DNA from: Eubacterium sp.
GTDB lineage: Bacteria; Bacillota; Clostridia; Oscillospirales; Acutalibacteraceae
Reading direction: 5' to 3'
Length of the DNA stretch: 27,641 nucleotides
NCBI GenBank assembly: GCA_024696725.1
Contig: JAILGO010000163.1
Coordinates: forward strand, 1-27,641
In this document: piece by piece, positions 15,874-23,268 of the stretch
Layout of the letters: each line of letters begins with the position of its first letter
Numbering within the stretch: position 1 is the stretch's first letter
Position numbers and translations under genes: made by a program
The notes under the pieces: generated by a model
Seen by the model: the letters and a program-made list of their open reading frames with translations, nothing else
Databases searched by the model: none
What the model was told of the DNA's origin: nothing

Positions 15874-16557
15874 ATGTCAGTTTTTGCCATTGCGGACACA
15901 CATTTATCCTTCGGTACCGATAAACCGATGGATAGCTTTCCAGGGTGGAATGATTACGTAGCGCGTCTTGAGTTGTCGTGGAAAAAAATAGTCACCGAAA
16001 AAGATACGGTAGTGATAGCCGGCGACATAAGCTGGGCTATGAGCTTTGACGAGCTTTATAACGACTTCGCATTTCTTAATTCACTTCCCGGAAAAAAGAT
16101 TATCGGAAAGGGAAACCATGATTACTGGTGGAACACTCTTTCCAAAATGAATAAATTTATCGAAGAAAACGGGTTTAATACTATCAGCTTTCTGTTCAAT
16201 AATTCTTATACTGCTGACGGAATTTCAATTTGCGGGAGCAGGGGATGGATGTTTGAAAATCCAGATGAGCACGACGAAACGGTTCTTGCGCGTGAATTAG
16301 GAAGAATAAAGCGTTCGCTTGACAGCGCACAAGCCGGAGAAACAGCCGTATTCCTTCATTATCCTCCCGTTACAACCGTTACTCAATGCGACGAAATACT
16401 CACGCTTCTTAAAGACTATAATGTAAAACGCTGTTATTACGGTCATCTTCACGGCGCTGCTGCTAAAACAGCATTTGAGGGCGAGCTTGACGGAATAGAT
16501 TTCAGGCTGATTTCCGGCGACAGACTGTCGTTTGTACCGTTATTAATTAAAAAATAA
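15874..16557 (+). CDS. Metallophosphoesterase (calcineurin-like family)
   Basis: A cytoplasmic two-metal phosphoesterase. The ligand set is complete: D8-T-H10, G50-D51 in AGDISW, G80-N81-H82-D83, H162 in FLHYPP, and G190-H191-L192-H193. The short 227-residue form has no signal peptide and belongs to the uncharacterised YkuE/YmdB-like general group. The substrate (phosphomonoester, phosphodiester or nucleotide) is not predictable from the motifs. GGAGGT precedes the ATG by 6 bases. It is transcribed away from DUF1540, and the two starts share a 50-bp gap. TATAAC at 15848-15853 is a possible -10. The tig promoter begins at its stop codon. Confidence 0.9.
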   Translation: MSVFAIADTHLSFGTDKPMDSFPGWNDYVARLELSWKKIVTEKDTVVIAGDISWAMSFDELYNDFAFLNSLPGKKIIGKGNHDYWWNTLSKMNKFIEENGFNTISFLFNNSYTADGISICGSRGWMFENPDEHDETVLARELGRIKRSLDSAQAGETAVFLHYPPVTTVTQCDEILTLLKDYNVKRCYYGHLHGAAAKTAFEGELDGIDFRLISGDRLSFVPLLIKK

Positions 16558-16558
16558 G

Positions 16559-16587
16559 TTGTAATTTATATTTAATTATGTTATAAT
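16559..16587 (+). promoter_or_regulatory. Promoter of tig with extended -10
   Basis: TTGTAA (16559-16564), a 17-bp spacer and TATAAT (16582-16587) preceded by TGT give an extended -10 promoter immediately after the phosphoesterase stop codon. The tig start is 41 bp further on. Confidence 0.75.
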
Positions 16588-16628
16588 GCTTGCGTTATTA
16601 ATTATAAATTATTTTGGAGGTCATAAAT

Positions 16629-17912
16629 ATGGCGCTTAAATCATGTAACAAGGTTGATATTAACACCTATGAAATCGAAGTAACCGTTACGGCTGAAGCT
16701 TTTTGCGAGGCTGTTAAAAAGGCTTATATGAAACAGAGAAAGAATCTTCAGATTCCCGGTTTCCGTAAAGGCAAGGTAACCCAGGGAATGGCAGAGAAGG
16801 TTTACGGCGAAAATGTGTTCTTTGAGGACGCTCTTGAAATTGTATTTCCTGAAAGCGTTCAGGCAGCAATCGACGAAACAGATTTAAAGATTGTTGACCA
16901 GCCCTTCGACCTTGACGTTGCAGTTATGAGCAAAACGGAAGGCGTTGAAATGAAGATGAAGGTTACTACTTATCCCGAGGTTAAGCTCGGTAAGTATAAG
17001 GACCTTAAAGCAGAATATCCCGAGACTGAAGCAACCGACGAAGACGTTGAGGCTGAGCTTAAGTCAATGCAGGAGAGAAACAGCCGTCTTGTATCTGTTG
17101 ACGACAGAGCTGCTGAGATGGGCGACACTGCTGAAATTGATTTTGAAGGCTTTGTTGACGGCGTTGCTTTCGACGGCGGTAAGGGTGAAAACTTCCCGCT
17201 TGAGCTTGGCTCAGGAAGTTTTATACCCGGCTTTGAGGAGCAGGTAGCAGGACATAAGATAGACGAGGAGTTCGACGTTAACGTAACTTTCCCCGAGGAA
17301 TACGAGCCTTCGCTTGCAGGTAAAGACGCTGTGTTTAAATGTAAGATTCACGAGATAAAGGTCAGAGAGCTTCCTATTCTCGACGACGATTTCGCAAAGG
17401 ACGTTGACGACGAGGTTGAAACTCTTGACGAGCTTAAGGAAAAGCTTAATAAGCAGATTACCGAAAGAAAGACCGAATCCGCTAAAAACGAGTTTGAAAA
17501 CAGCATTCTTGAGTCTGTTATTGATGAAATGGAAGCTGTCGTTCCCGATTGTATGATTGAGCAGAAGAAGAACGAGCTCGTTCAGGATTATGCTTACAGA
17601 ATGCAGATGCAGGGTATCGACCTCAACACCTATCTTCAGTATCTCGGTCAGACTGTTGACCAGTTCAAAGAGCAGTTCAGTGATTCAGCTGAAAAGCAGG
17701 TTAAGGTTGCTCTTGCTCTTGAGGCAATCGTTAAGGAAGAAAAGCTTGAGGCTAATGAGGAAGAAATCGAGGAGCAGGCTAAGAAGCTCGCAGAGCAGTA
17801 CGATATGGACGTTGAGAAAATTAAGGAGCTTGTTCCCGCCGACCAGCTCACCCTCGATATCGTAAACAAGAAGGCTGTCGACCTTATTGTTGATTCTGCT
17901 AAAAAGAAATAA
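16629..17912 (+). CDS. tig: Trigger factor (ribosome-associated chaperone / peptidyl-prolyl isomerase)
   Basis: Trigger factor binds ribosomal protein L23 at the exit tunnel and shields nascent chains. The ribosome-binding signature is GFRKGK at 44-49. An FKBP-type isomerase domain lies near 155-240 (GDTAEIDFEGFVDG...LGSGSFIPGFEEQ), and a helical C-terminal chaperone domain fills about 245-427. The ATG at 16629 is chosen because TTGGAGG lies 8 bases upstream. A longer frame from a TTG at 16614 would start inside that ribosome site. Length 427 is standard. It heads the conserved tig-clpP-clpX-lon-engB cluster, with its own promoter and a hairpin before clpP. Confidence 0.97.
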   Translation: MALKSCNKVDINTYEIEVTVTAEAFCEAVKKAYMKQRKNLQIPGFRKGKVTQGMAEKVYGENVFFEDALEIVFPESVQAAIDETDLKIVDQPFDLDVAVMSKTEGVEMKMKVTTYPEVKLGKYKDLKAEYPETEATDEDVEAELKSMQERNSRLVSVDDRAAEMGDTAEIDFEGFVDGVAFDGGKGENFPLELGSGSFIPGFEEQVAGHKIDEEFDVNVTFPEEYEPSLAGKDAVFKCKIHEIKVRELPILDDDFAKDVDDEVETLDELKEKLNKQITERKTESAKNEFENSILESVIDEMEAVVPDCMIEQKKNELVQDYAYRMQMQGIDLNTYLQYLGQTVDQFKEQFSDSAEKQVKVALALEAIVKEEKLEANEEEIEEQAKKLAEQYDMDVEKIKELVPADQLTLDIVNKKAVDLIVDSAKKK

Positions 17913-17918
17913 TTACAC

Positions 17919-17942
17919 TTCGGGAGGAGCTTTCCTCCCGAA
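17919..17942 (+). terminator. Hairpin between tig and clpP (weak terminator or processing site)
   Basis: A 10-bp stem with a GCTT loop (TTCGGGAGGA 17919-17928, TCCTCCCGAA 17933-17942) starts 7 bases past the tig stop. It lacks a T tract (ATTAAACG follows), so partial termination or RNA processing is as likely as full termination. A TATAAT at 17951-17956 follows, but without a recognisable -35. Confidence 0.5.
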
Positions 17943-18004
17943 ATTAAACGTATAATGGTTACAAAACAGTAAAAAATATTACGAATACGGAAAGGAAAGA
18001 TATT

Positions 18005-18598
18005 ATGGCATCATTAGTACCTTATGTTATTGAACAGTCAAGCGCCGGAGAAAGAAGCGTAGATATTTTCTCCCGTCTTTTATCCGACAGAATTATCGTG
18101 CTTTCTGACCAGGTAGATGATAATACTGCTTCTCTTGTTGTTGCTCAGCTTCTCTTCCTTGAGAGCCAGGACAGCGATAAGGATATTTCACTTTATATCA
18201 ATTCTCCGGGCGGCTCCGTTACGGCAGGACTTGCAATTTACGATACTATGAATTATATCAAGTGCGACGTTTCCACAATTTGCGTCGGTATGGCGGCAAG
18301 CATGGGCGCCTTCCTTCTTTCAAGCGGCGCAAAGGGTAAGAGAATTGCTCTTCCTAACAGCGAAATTCTTATCCATCAGCCATTAGTCGGTGGAAGCGGA
18401 ATTACCGGTCAGGCTACTGACGTTGAAATCGCCGCTAAAAACCTTGTTAAGACTAAGGAAAAGCTTAACAGAATTCTTGCGCAGAACTGCGGTAAGGAAT
18501 ATGAGACTCTTGTTAAGGATACCGACAGAGATAACTGGATGTCCGCTGAAGAGGCTATGGAATACGGTCTTGTTGACAAGGTAATCGACAAAAGATAA
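18005..18598 (+). CDS. clpP: ATP-dependent Clp protease proteolytic subunit ClpP
   Basis: ClpP forms the tetradecameric serine protease chamber that works with ClpX or ClpC. The catalytic triad is visible: S99 in [10 protein letters not shown]124 in [10 protein letters not shown], and D172 in [10 protein letters not shown]. The N terminus [21 protein letters not shown] is the usual processed region. Length 197 is normal. GGAAAGGA precedes the ATG. It sits 18 bp before clpX, so protease and unfoldase are expressed together. I see no CtsR or CIRCE heat-shock operator in the 92-bp gap upstream. Confidence 0.98.
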   Translation: MASLVPYVIEQSSAGERSVDIFSRLLSDRIIVLSDQVDDNTASLVVAQLLFLESQDSDKDISLYINSPGGSVTAGLAIYDTMNYIKCDVSTICVGMAASMGAFLLSSGAKGKRIALPNSEILIHQPLVGGSGITGQATDVEIAAKNLVKTKEKLNRILAQNCGKEYETLVKDTDRDNWMSAEEAMEYGLVDKVIDKR

Positions 18599-18616
18599 TT
18601 TACAGGAGCTAATTTA

Positions 18617-19897
18617 ATGGCACGTGACGATAACAGTTCATATAACGCAAGATGTTCATTTTGCGGAAAAAATGAAGCTATGGTATATAAAATTCTCGAA
18701 GGTCCTTCGGGAGTTTGTATATGCGACGAATGCGTTCAGCTTTGTTATGACATTATAAACAACAGCGACGATAAGGTTAAGCATTCCGAAAGCGGCGATA
18801 TGGTATTGCCTAAGCCGATGGAAATAAAGGAAAAGCTTGACGAATACGTAATCGGTCAGGACGAGGCTAAAAAAGCTCTTTCTGTTGCCGTTTACAATCA
18901 TTACAAGAGAATATTCTATAAGAGTAATGACGACGTCGAGCTTCAGAAGAGTAATATCCTTCTTCTCGGTCCTACCGGAGTTGGAAAGACGCTTCTTGCT
19001 CAGACGCTTGCTAAAATATTAAACGTTCCTTTTGCAATAACCGACGCAACCACGCTAACCGAAGCGGGCTATGTCGGCGAGGACGTTGAGAACATTCTTT
19101 TACGACTCATTCAGGCTGCCGATTTTGATATTGAAAAGGCTGAAATGGGAATAATCTATGTTGACGAAATAGATAAGATTTCCCGTAAGAGCGAGAATCG
19201 CTCGATTACCCGCGACGTAAGTGGCGAGGGCGTTCAGCAGGCGCTTCTTAAAATTCTTGAGGGAACCGTGTCCAATGTTCCACCCGGAGGCGGAAGAAAG
19301 CATCCTCAGCAGGATTTTATTCAGATAGATACTACTAATATTCTGTTTATCTGCGGCGGTGCCTTCGACGGAATTGATAAGCTTGTTGAAAAGAGAATAG
19401 GCCGTAATTCTCTCGGCTTCGGTTCATCGCTTGAAAAGAATAAGCTCGAAAGCGAAGAGATTATGAGTAACGTCAATCAGCACGACCTCGTTAAGTACGG
19501 CTTAATTCCCGAGCTCGTCGGAAGAATTCCTGTTCTTGCCACGCTGAAAAATCTCGATAAGGAAGCGCTTGTCAGAATTATGACAGAGCCTAAGAACTCG
19601 ATTGTAAGACAGTATACAAAGCTCTTTGAAATCGACGGCGTTTCTCTTGAATTCGAAGATAAAGCTCTTGAGGCTATTGCCGATATTACGCTTGAAAGAA
19701 AGACCGGTGCAAGAGGACTCAGAACGGTATTTGAAAGTATTCTTAACGAGCTTATGTTTACTGTTCCGTCCGATTATACTATAGAAAAAATTCTTATCAC
19801 TGAGGACTGTGTTAAGAATAATTCGCAGCCGCTTATAAGAACAAATAAAAAGAAAAAGCCTAACGATTTACATTCAGGCGATTTATTAGGCGCATAA
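18617..19897 (+). CDS. clpX: ATP-dependent Clp protease ATP-binding subunit ClpX
   Basis: ClpX is the AAA+ unfoldase that feeds tagged proteins to ClpP. The N-terminal zinc-binding dimer domain has C13, C16, C36 and C39. Walker A is GPTGVGKT (118-125), the pore loop is GYVGED (151-156), Walker B is DEID (183-186), and the sensor-2 GARGLR motif is near 365-370. The ClpP-docking loop reads RNSLGFGS, so the usual IGF tripeptide is LGF, a known conservative variant. Length 426 is standard. GGAG lies 10 bases before the ATG. A clear terminator follows, closing the tig-clpP-clpX part of the cluster. Confidence 0.98.
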   Translation: MARDDNSSYNARCSFCGKNEAMVYKILEGPSGVCICDECVQLCYDIINNSDDKVKHSESGDMVLPKPMEIKEKLDEYVIGQDEAKKALSVAVYNHYKRIFYKSNDDVELQKSNILLLGPTGVGKTLLAQTLAKILNVPFAITDATTLTEAGYVGEDVENILLRLIQAADFDIEKAEMGIIYVDEIDKISRKSENRSITRDVSGEGVQQALLKILEGTVSNVPPGGGRKHPQQDFIQIDTTNILFICGGAFDGIDKLVEKRIGRNSLGFGSSLEKNKLESEEIMSNVNQHDLVKYGLIPELVGRIPVLATLKNLDKEALVRIMTEPKNSIVRQYTKLFEIDGVSLEFEDKALEAIADITLERKTGARGLRTVFESILNELMFTVPSDYTIEKILITEDCVKNNSQPLIRTNKKKKPNDLHSGDLLGA

Positions 19898-19903
19898 AAT
19901 TAT

Positions 19904-19928
19904 AAAACCTGTATTTTTACAGGTTTTT
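19904..19928 (+). terminator. Rho-independent terminator of clpX
   Basis: A 10-bp stem (AAAACCTGTA 19904-19913 with TACAGGTTTT 19918-19927), a TTTT loop and a T-rich 3' side lie 6 bases past the clpX stop. They separate clpX from the inserted SPFH cassette. Confidence 0.85.
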
Positions 19929-19939
19929 AATTTTTATAC

Positions 19940-19968
19940 TATACAAATCATAAAATATATTGTATAAT
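19940..19968 (+). promoter_or_regulatory. Promoter of the SPFH/zinc-ribbon/TPM cassette
   Basis: TATACA (19940-19945), a 17-bp spacer and TATAAT (19963-19968) lie 52 bp before the SPFH start. The -35 is a moderate match. I see no TGAAAC/CGTA sigma-W-type promoter of the kind that drives the Bacillus counterpart. Confidence 0.6.
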
Positions 19969-19972
19969 TATT

Positions 19973-19988
19973 TTGTAGAAATCTACAA
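19973..19988. promoter_or_regulatory. 16-bp perfect dyad at the predicted transcription start (candidate operator)
   Basis: TTGTAGAAATCTACAA is a perfect 7-2-7 inverted repeat beginning 5 bases downstream of the -10 box, so it spans the expected +1. A repressor bound here would block initiation. No transcription factor gene is adjacent. In RNA it could form only a 2-base loop, so a DNA operator is the better reading. Confidence 0.55.
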
Positions 19989-20020
19989 TTAATTACGTGA
20001 TTTTGAAAGGAGTAATAATT

Positions 20021-21232
20021 ATGGGATTAATTAAAGCAGGAATCGGTGCTCTCGGCGGAACGCTTGCCGACCAGTGGAAGGAATTCTTCTATTGCGACGC
20101 ACTCGATAAAGACGTTCTCGTAACGAAGGGTCAGAAAAGAACCGGTTCACGCTCAAGTAACACTAAGGGAAATGATAATATTATTTCCAACGGTTCTGGT
20201 ATAGCAGTAGCCGACGGTCAGTGTATGATTATTGTTGAGCAGGGTAAGGTAGTTGAGGTTTGCGCAGAGCCCGGTGAGTTTACTTACGATACCTCTACCG
20301 AGCCTTCAATTTTCACCGGAAATCTCGGCGAAAGCATTCTTGAAAGCTTCAGAACCATAGGTAAACGTTTCACCTTCGGCGGTGACACTGCTAAGGACCA
20401 GAGAGTTTATTATTTCAATACTAAAGAGCTTCTTGATAATAAATTCGGTACTCAGAATCCTATTCCGTTCAGAGTAGTTGACAGAAACATTAATCTTGAT
20501 ATCGACGTAGCAGTTCGCTGCAGCGGCGTATATTCCTATAAGATTACAGACCCGATTTTATTCTATACTAACGTATGCGGTAATATCGAGTCCGAGTATA
20601 ACAGAAGCGAAATTGATACTCAGTTAAAGACTGAATTTATCAGCGCACTCGCTCCTGCATTCGCTGAAATCAGCAATCTCGAAATAAGACCTAATCAGAT
20701 AGTAAGTCATACGACTGAGCTTGAAAACGCTATGAATCAGATTCTTACATCAAAGTGGTCACAGCTCAGAGGCTTAAGCATTGTATCTATTGCTCTTAAT
20801 CCGATTACTCTTACCGAAGAGGATGCGGAAACTATCAAGACCGCTCAGAGAAACGCTATCAACCGCGACCCGAATATGGCAGCCGCTACAATCGTCGGAT
20901 CTACCGGAAAAGCTATGGAAACCGCAGCTGCTAACGAAGCCGGCGCGATGAACGGCTTCGTCGGTATGGGTATGGCTATGAACGCTACTAACGGTCAGGC
21001 AGCTAATCTTTTCGCTATGGGTCAGCAGCAACAGCAGCAGAATCAGGCGCAGCAGGCATCTCCCGCAGCAGGCGGCTGGGTATGTCCTCAGTGTAACGCT
21101 CAGAACAGCGGAAAATTCTGCACAAACTGCGGAGCACCGAAACCCGAGGGAGCTGACGGATGGTTCTGCGGTGAATGCGGAACGAAGAATACAGGAAAGT
21201 TCTGTACTAACTGCGGCAAGCCTCGCGGATAA
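20021..21232 (+). CDS. SPFH-domain protein with two C-terminal zinc ribbons (YdjI-like, COG4260 type)
   Basis: A stomatin/prohibitin-like (SPFH) scaffold. The start MGLIKAGIGALGGTLADQWKEF is the family N terminus and has AAAGGAG 8 bases upstream; a GTG at 19997 would add eight unsupported residues. The SPFH region spans about 25-285 and shows no membrane helix. A Met/Ala/Gly-rich stretch and a glutamine run (335-340, from CAG/CAA repeats) link it to two zinc ribbons: C355, C358, C367, C370 and C383, C386, C395, C398. The B. subtilis relative YdjI works with PspA, YdjG and YdjH at stressed membranes. No pspA is present here. It leads a three-gene operon inserted between clpX and lon. Confidence 0.88.
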   Translation: MGLIKAGIGALGGTLADQWKEFFYCDALDKDVLVTKGQKRTGSRSSNTKGNDNIISNGSGIAVADGQCMIIVEQGKVVEVCAEPGEFTYDTSTEPSIFTGNLGESILESFRTIGKRFTFGGDTAKDQRVYYFNTKELLDNKFGTQNPIPFRVVDRNINLDIDVAVRCSGVYSYKITDPILFYTNVCGNIESEYNRSEIDTQLKTEFISALAPAFAEISNLEIRPNQIVSHTTELENAMNQILTSKWSQLRGLSIVSIALNPITLTEEDAETIKTAQRNAINRDPNMAAATIVGSTGKAMETAAANEAGAMNGFVGMGMAMNATNGQAANLFAMGQQQQQQNQAQQASPAAGGWVCPQCNAQNSGKFCTNCGAPKPEGADGWFCGECGTKNTGKFCTNCGKPRG

Positions 21233-21253
21233 TGATTTACAAAGGAGATTTAT

Positions 21254-22339
21254 ATGTCCGATTACGAATTATTACAATATAAATGTCCTAACTGCGGCGG
21301 TACTGTCGAATTCGATTCTAATACCCAGAAAATGAAGTGTCCTTTTTGTGACAGCGAATTTGATGTTGAAGCGCTTAAGCAGATGGACGAGATTCTCAAT
21401 AAGCACAGCGCGCCCGACGATATTCAATGGGATACCGAGCAGCACGACTGGGAAGATACTGAAAATATATCTGTTTTCGTATGTCAGTCCTGTGGCGGCG
21501 AAATAATAGGCGACGAAAACACCGCCGCTACAACCTGTCCCTATTGCGGAAATAATGTCGTTATGTCGGGAAGGCTCGCAGGCGTGCTTAAGCCGGATTA
21601 CGTTATTCCGTTTAAGCTTGATAAAAAAGCCGCAAAGGATATGCTTAAAAGCTACATATCTTCTAAAAAATTCGCTCCTAATACCTTTAAGAGCGAAAAC
21701 AGGCTAAAGGAAATCAAAGGCCTCTACGTTCCTTTCTGGCTTTTCGACAGCGATATTTCAGCCGCGGTTCAATATGACGCGACGAGAGTACGTACCTGGT
21801 CAGACAGCAATTACCGCTATACGGAAACGAGTCACTTCGACGTATACCGTGAAGGTGATATGAGCTTTGCCAATATACCGGTTGACGGCTCAACAAAAAT
21901 GCCGGACGATCTTATGGAAAGCATCGAGCCCTTTAACTTTGACGAGGCTGTTGATTTTCAGACTGCATATCTTTCGGGATACCTTGCCGATAAATATGAT
22001 GTCAAAATGGAGGAAAGCATTGACCGAGCAAATCAACGCGTTAAGGTCAGCGCAGAGCAGACTCTTTTGACTACGGTTAACGGCTATTCCTCAGTTACCC
22101 CGCGTTCAAGCGCAGTTACGCTTAACGACGGAAGAAGTAAGTACGCTTTCTATCCCGTGTGGATTCTGAATACAACGTATCAGGGTGAAAACTATACTTT
22201 TGCAATGAACGGTCAGACCGGAAAGTTCGTCGGTAATCTTCCCGTCAGCAAGGCTAAGCTCGCAGGCTTATTCTGCGGCTCTACCGCTGCTATAACAGCT
22301 GTCGTATTTATTGTCGGCAGACTGTTAGGCTTGCTTTAA
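21254..22339 (+). CDS. TFIIB-type zinc-ribbon membrane protein (YdjG-like)
   Basis: Two zinc ribbons open the protein: C11PNC14 with C29PFC32, and C77QSC80 with C95PYC98. A globular region (about 110-335) contains LKEIKGLYVPFWLFD, a hallmark stretch of this family, and one membrane helix ends it (about 338-360). So the zinc ribbons should be cytosolic on a C-tail-anchored protein, an inference from topology. The B. subtilis relative YdjG is encoded with YdjH and YdjI. The gene starts 21 bp after the SPFH gene with AAAGGAG, and the TPM gene follows 12 bp later. The biochemical role is unknown. Confidence 0.85.
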   Translation: MSDYELLQYKCPNCGGTVEFDSNTQKMKCPFCDSEFDVEALKQMDEILNKHSAPDDIQWDTEQHDWEDTENISVFVCQSCGGEIIGDENTAATTCPYCGNNVVMSGRLAGVLKPDYVIPFKLDKKAAKDMLKSYISSKKFAPNTFKSENRLKEIKGLYVPFWLFDSDISAAVQYDATRVRTWSDSNYRYTETSHFDVYREGDMSFANIPVDGSTKMPDDLMESIEPFNFDEAVDFQTAYLSGYLADKYDVKMEESIDRANQRVKVSAEQTLLTTVNGYSSVTPRSSAVTLNDGRSKYAFYPVWILNTTYQGENYTFAMNGQTGKFVGNLPVSKAKLAGLFCGSTAAITAVVFIVGRLLGLL

Positions 22340-22351
22340 GGAGGTGGCGTT

Positions 22352-23158
22352 ATGATTAAAAAGATATCATTATTCCTTATGACTCTTATCATTATGCTTT
22401 CTCTTAACGTTTCGGCGTATGCCGTAAACTCTGAGCGAGTTGTTGATAATGCCGACCTTCTTAGCGAAAGCGAAGAAACAAAGCTTCTTTCAGAACTTAA
22501 CAATGTTTACGAGAATCAAAAATTTGATGTGGTAGTTGTAACCGTTACCGACCTCGAAGGCAAATCTGCTATGGAATATGCCGACGATTATTACGATTAT
22601 AACGGCTACGGCTACGGTGACGAACACGACGGCTGCCTTCTTCTAATTAAGGTAGCGAGCGCAACCGACAGAGAATGCTGGATATCGACTACCGGATACG
22701 GAATTACAGCATTAACCGATTACGGTATTGATTATATTCTCGATAATATTATACCGGAAATGAAATCAGGCGACTATTATGCAGCCTGCTCTGAATTCGC
22801 ATCAATTACGGATAACTTCGTTACCGAGGCTAAAAAGGGTACGCCCTATGACGTCGGTAATAAAAAGATGGGTGTTAAGGATTATGCTAAGTCCGCTGCG
22901 GTTTCATTTATTGTAGCGGTAGTGATTTCGCTAATAATTGTCGGTTCAATCAAAAAGAAGTATAAGCCTGTTCGGTTTAAGAGCAACGCTTCCGATTACC
23001 TTATTAACGGTTCTCTCAATTTAAGACGACAATACGATAATTTCACTTACACTACTGTTACAAAAACAAAAATTGAAAAGAACACGTCTTCCGGCGGATC
23101 GTCAACACATTCGGGTTCTTCGGGAACCTCGCACGGCGGCGGCGGACGCAGCTTCTGA
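22352..23158 (+). CDS. TPM-domain membrane protein (YdjH-like)
   Basis: A signal peptide (MIKKISLFLM... to about A24, AYA cleavage site) leads into an extracytoplasmic TPM domain (about 28-160; ERVVDNADLLSESEETKL and the STTGYGITALTDYGIDYIL segment are typical). A membrane helix follows (about 182-200) with a KKKYK stop-transfer, and a cytoplasmic tail rich in Gly/Ser ends in HGGGGRSF, a common end for this family. TPM domains have been linked to phosphatase activity in plants and to membrane-stress systems in bacteria; catalysis here is unproven. AAGGAGGT precedes the ATG. It is the last gene of the cassette and is followed by a strong terminator. Confidence 0.88.
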   Translation: MIKKISLFLMTLIIMLSLNVSAYAVNSERVVDNADLLSESEETKLLSELNNVYENQKFDVVVVTVTDLEGKSAMEYADDYYDYNGYGYGDEHDGCLLLIKVASATDRECWISTTGYGITALTDYGIDYILDNIIPEMKSGDYYAACSEFASITDNFVTEAKKGTPYDVGNKKMGVKDYAKSAAVSFIVAVVISLIIVGSIKKKYKPVRFKSNASDYLINGSLNLRRQYDNFTYTTVTKTKIEKNTSSGGSSTHSGSSGTSHGGGGRSF

Positions 23159-23170
23159 TAATTTAATTAA

Positions 23171-23196
23171 ACGGACGGGAAACCGTCCGTTTTTTA
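23171..23196 (+). terminator. Rho-independent terminator of the SPFH cassette
   Basis: An 8-bp stem (ACGGACGG 23171-23178, CCGTCCGT 23183-23190) with a GAAA tetraloop and a run of T at 23190-23195 lies 13 bases past the TPM stop. Confidence 0.9.
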
Positions 23197-23209
23197 ATTA
23201 ATTACAGTA

Positions 23210-23238
23210 TTGCATTTATTGTATAAATAATATATAAT
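23210..23238 (+). promoter_or_regulatory. Sigma-A-type promoter of lon
   Basis: TTGCAT (23210-23215), 17 bp, TATAAT (23233-23238), 31 bp before the lon start. No CIRCE or CtsR operator is visible. The promoter probably serves lon, engB and the decarboxylase gene. Confidence 0.8.
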
Positions 23239-23268
23239 ACTGATAATTATTTAAAAGGACGGATTTAA

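Noticed and set aside
17951..17956. clpP promoter
   Set aside because: TATAAT is present, but no acceptable -35 exists at 15-19 bp, and that region is the hairpin of tig.
17913..18004. CtsR or CIRCE heat-shock operator before clpP
   Set aside because: Neither the GGTCAAA direct-repeat pattern nor TTAGCACTC-N9-GAGTGCTAA is present here, before tig, or before lon.
21021..21045. CAG/CAA tandem repeat in the SPFH gene as a microsatellite or array
   Set aside because: It encodes a short glutamine linker in frame; the repeat is too short and impure to call a separate repeat element.
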